Assembly: GCA_036522155.1 (NCBI GenBank)
Contig: DATDGI010000367.1
Coordinates: forward strand, 1 to 8,333
DNA from: UBA9676 sp036522155
GTDB taxonomy: Bacteria > Actinomycetota > Actinomycetes > Streptosporangiales > Streptosporangiaceae
Direction of reading: 5' to 3'
Length of the DNA stretch: 8,333 nt
Below are positions 7,066-8,333 of the stretch, in pieces (within the stretch, counting starts at the first letter, position 1; each line of letters begins with the position of its first letter). The position numbers and the translations under genes are program-made. The notes beneath the pieces are model-generated. The model searched no databases, was not told where the DNA came from, and saw nothing but the letters and a program-made list of their open reading frames with translations.

Positions 7066-7626
7066 TCAGTGATGGTCGGGGCCCGGGCCGGCTTCGCCGC
7101 CAGGCAGCAGGACACTGCCGAGGATGCGCCGCTTGCGGCCCGGCCCCGGCACCTTCGCCAGCCGGGGCTGGAGCACCCGGGTCAGGTCACGCAGCAGCGC
7201 GGCGTATTCGGCGTCGTCCAGCCAGAGCGCGGCCAGGCGGTAGCTCACCCCGTCCCGCAGCAGGTCGATGTCGCCCCGGGCCAGGTACCGGTCGAAGTCG
7301 CCGAGCAGCCCGGCGACAAAGGCCATGAAGGCATGCCGGTGGTCATCGGCGGTCATGGACTCGACCTCGTCAAGATCGATGGACGCGGCCAGCAGGCGGA
7401 GCACGTAGGTCCGTTCCAGCGCACCCCGCACCCGCCGCTCGGCGACCACCGCCAGTACCCCGGCGTCGACCAGCCTGGCCACGTGGCGATACAGGCTGGC
7501 GGGCGGGATATCGGCCAGTTCGGCGGCCAGGTCGCTGGTGGTGAGCGCGCGGTCGCCCAGGAAGGCCTGGACGATCCGCAGCCGGACCGGGTGCAGCAGG
7601 AGATCCGCGGTGGTCACGGTCTCCAC
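7066..7626 (-). CDS. ArsR-like winged helix-turn-helix transcriptional regulator
   Basis: A 186-residue DNA-binding regulator. Residues about 6-77 form a winged helix: LLLHPVRLRIVQAF (9-22) is the ArsR-type first helix, LTTSDLAAEL (28-37) and PPASLYRHVARLVDAGVL (41-58) the helix-turn-helix, and the strongly basic RRVRGALERTYVL (64-76) the wing. Residues about 90-157 form an acidic and aromatic helical domain likely to bind a ligand or form dimers. No Cys-rich metal site is visible, which argues against an arsenic or zinc sensor. The tail (158-186) is basic, then Gly/Pro-rich. The GTG at 7626 lacks a clear SD; an in-frame GTG at 7617 has GGTGGAG only three bases upstream and would give 183 residues, so the start is unsettled. 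Heads the hydrolase operon; upstream sequence shares words with the 4212-4260 palindrome, suggesting self-control and control of the MFS operon. Confidence 0.85.
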   Translation of the reverse strand: METVTTADLLLHPVRLRIVQAFLGDRALTTSDLAAELADIPPASLYRHVARLVDAGVLAVVAERRVRGALERTYVLRLLAASIDLDEVESMTADDHRHAFMAFVAGLLGDFDRYLARGDIDLLRDGVSYRLAALWLDDAEYAALLRDLTRVLQPRLAKVPGPGRKRRILGSVLLPGGEAGPGPDHH

Positions 7627-7637
7627 CGTAGGCCATC

Positions 7638-7669
7638 ATTCTCAGTTTTGCTAACATTCGTGAATATGA
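7638..7669 (-). promoter_or_regulatory. Candidate operator/promoter of the regulator gene
   Basis: An AT-rich island in the GC-rich background just upstream of the regulator start. On the plus strand it reads ATTCTCAGT (7638-7646), 13 other bases, then GTGAATATGA (7660-7669). Both words occur, overlapping and in the same order, in the palindrome at 4224-4240. On the minus strand CATATT (7663-7668) and GAGAAT (7638-7643) are possible -10 hexamers, without good -35 partners. Role inferred from position and shared words. Confidence 0.4.
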
Positions 7670-7737
7670 GATCGGAAGTGGCCGGAGGGCCGCGATGAAC
7701 CTGCCGCCGGGTCTACCAGGCGGTCGGCAAGGTCCGC

Positions 7738-7762
7738 TGACCGCGGCGGGCGGCCGCGGTCA
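7738..7762 (-). terminator. GC-rich hairpin at the SDR stop codon
   Basis: A perfect 10-bp stem (7738-7747 with 7753-7762) around a 5-nt loop includes the TGA stop of the SDR gene. No T-run follows, as is common for actinobacterial terminators. It probably separates the SDR transcript from the regulator operon. It could instead be chance structure in GC-rich DNA. Confidence 0.45.
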
Positions 7763-8333
7763 TAGCGCGAGCCCGCCGTCCACCGGGACGCTGGTGCCCG
7801 TCATGCCGCTGGCCGCATCGCTGGCCAGGAAGGCGATCACGGCGGCCACCTCCCCGGGCCGCAGCAGGCGGCCGAGCGGCTGCTGGCCGGCGAAACCGGC
7901 GGCGTCGGGCAGCCGGTAGAGCCGGGCGGTCTCGGCCAGGATCGGGGTGGCCGTGGAGCCGGGGGAGACACAGTTCGCGGTGATCCCGGTGCCGCCGAGC
8001 TCGGCGGCGAGCGCCCGGGTGAAGCCGGCCACCCCGGCCTTGGCCGCGCAGTAGGCGGCGAGCATCGGCAGCCCGCGGGTCGCCGCCGCGGAGGCGACCG
8101 CGATGAACCGGCCCTGCCGGGGCACGGGGCGGCGCAGCAGGGCGGGGACGGACACCCGGGCCAGGTTGAGCACGCCACGCAGGTCGATGTCCAGCACCGC
8201 GTCTTCCTGCCCGGCCGGGATCTGCCAGGCGGGGACGCCGCCGGCGATGACCCCGGCCGCGGCGATGGCCGCGTCCAGCCCGCCCCAGCGCCGCTCGGCC
8301 TCGGCCACGGCGGCGGCCAGTGCGGCCGGGTCG
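7760..8333 (-). CDS. SDR-family oxidoreductase, 5' end outside window (mycofactocin-associated type)
   Basis: The C-terminal 190 residues of a classical short-chain dehydrogenase/reductase; the frame stays open to the window edge, so the GTG at 8308 is not the start and the NAD-binding TGxxxGIG motif lies outside. Counting from the edge, the fragment shows LDAAIAAAGV (19-28, the NAG-motif region), DIDLRGVLNLARVSVPALL (48-66), catalytic Ser81 in VASAAA, Tyr94 and Lys98 in YCAAK, PGST (124-127) and the terminal VPVDGGLAL. DLRGVLNLAR, RGLPMLAAYCAAK and the PGSTATPIL stretch resemble SDRs annotated as mycofactocin-dependent, which hold a non-exchangeable nicotinamide and need mycofactocin as electron acceptor; this subfamily call is from memory of the pattern. 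Substrate is probably an alcohol or ketone. It appears to be a transcription unit separate from the regulator, 133 bp away with a hairpin between. Confidence 0.88.
   Translation of the reverse strand, partial: DPAALAAAVAEAERRWGGLDAAIAAAGVIAGGVPAWQIPAGQEDAVLDIDLRGVLNLARVSVPALLRRPVPRQGRFIAVASAAATRGLPMLAAYCAAKAGVAGFTRALAAELGGTGITANCVSPGSTATPILAETARLYRLPDAAGFAGQQPLGRLLRPGEVAAVIAFLASDAASGMTGTSVPVDGGLAL

Noticed and set aside
4937..7072. 711-codon plus-strand ORF
   Set aside because: Runs antisense across CcdA and the hydrolase; composition is dominated by Arg, Gly, Gln and His with no domains. Both minus-strand genes have full motif sets and ribosome binding sites.
7695..7919. Plus-strand 74-codon ORF with a GGAGG (7684-7688) six bases before its ATG
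   Set aside because: Most of it runs antisense through the SDR 3' end, the product is low-complexity Pro/Gly/Ala/Ser without recognisable domains, and no promoter was found. The SD match is short enough to arise by chance.
1..8333. Defence system, CRISPR array, prophage or secondary-metabolite cluster
   Set aside because: No nuclease, helicase, Cas, toxin-antitoxin, integrase, transposase or synthase motifs are present, and no spaced direct repeats were seen. The novelty here is metabolic and regulatory.

Overview
This window is GC-rich (about 70% by eye) and densely coded. All eight genes I can support lie on the minus strand. GTG starts, short or overlapping gene junctions, heavy Ala/Gly/Arg/Pro use and an SDR of mycofactocin-associated type point to an actinomycete (Actinomycetota). 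I cannot name the genus. There are no RNA genes, CRISPR arrays, insertion sequences or phage genes. The only non-coding stretches are 4188-4263 (76 bp) and 7627-7759 (133 bp), so no gap exceeds 300 bases.

Reading in the direction of transcription (right to left): (1) At the right edge lies the 3' part of a short-chain dehydrogenase/reductase, closed by a GC-rich hairpin at its stop codon. (2) Next is a four-gene run with gaps of 20, 39 and 13 bp: an ArsR-like winged-helix regulator, a DUF3887-alpha/beta hydrolase, a CcdA-type membrane thiol transporter and a DUF2461 protein. (3) A 76-bp spacer follows, carrying a near-perfect inverted repeat with 21-bp arms and a 7-nt loop. (4) Then comes a translationally coupled trio: an MFS transporter resembling the FLVCR/SLC49 group, a PLP enzyme of the sphingosine-1-phosphate lyase type (4-bp overlap with the MFS gene), and an FGGY carbohydrate kinase (2-bp gap).

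The most interesting part is the trio. A transporter, a kinase and a retro-aldol PLP lyase that acts on phosphorylated amino alcohols would make a compact uptake, phosphorylation and cleavage pathway. However, FGGY kinases act on polyols and ketoses, not on sphingoid bases, so the real substrate is open. I could not match the combination to a pathway I know.

Two sequence words of the palindrome upstream of the trio (a 9-mer and a 10-mer) recur in the same order and orientation just upstream of the regulator gene. This suggests, without proving it, that the regulator controls both itself and the transporter-lyase-kinase operon. Functions are inferred from motifs read in the translations; no database search was run.
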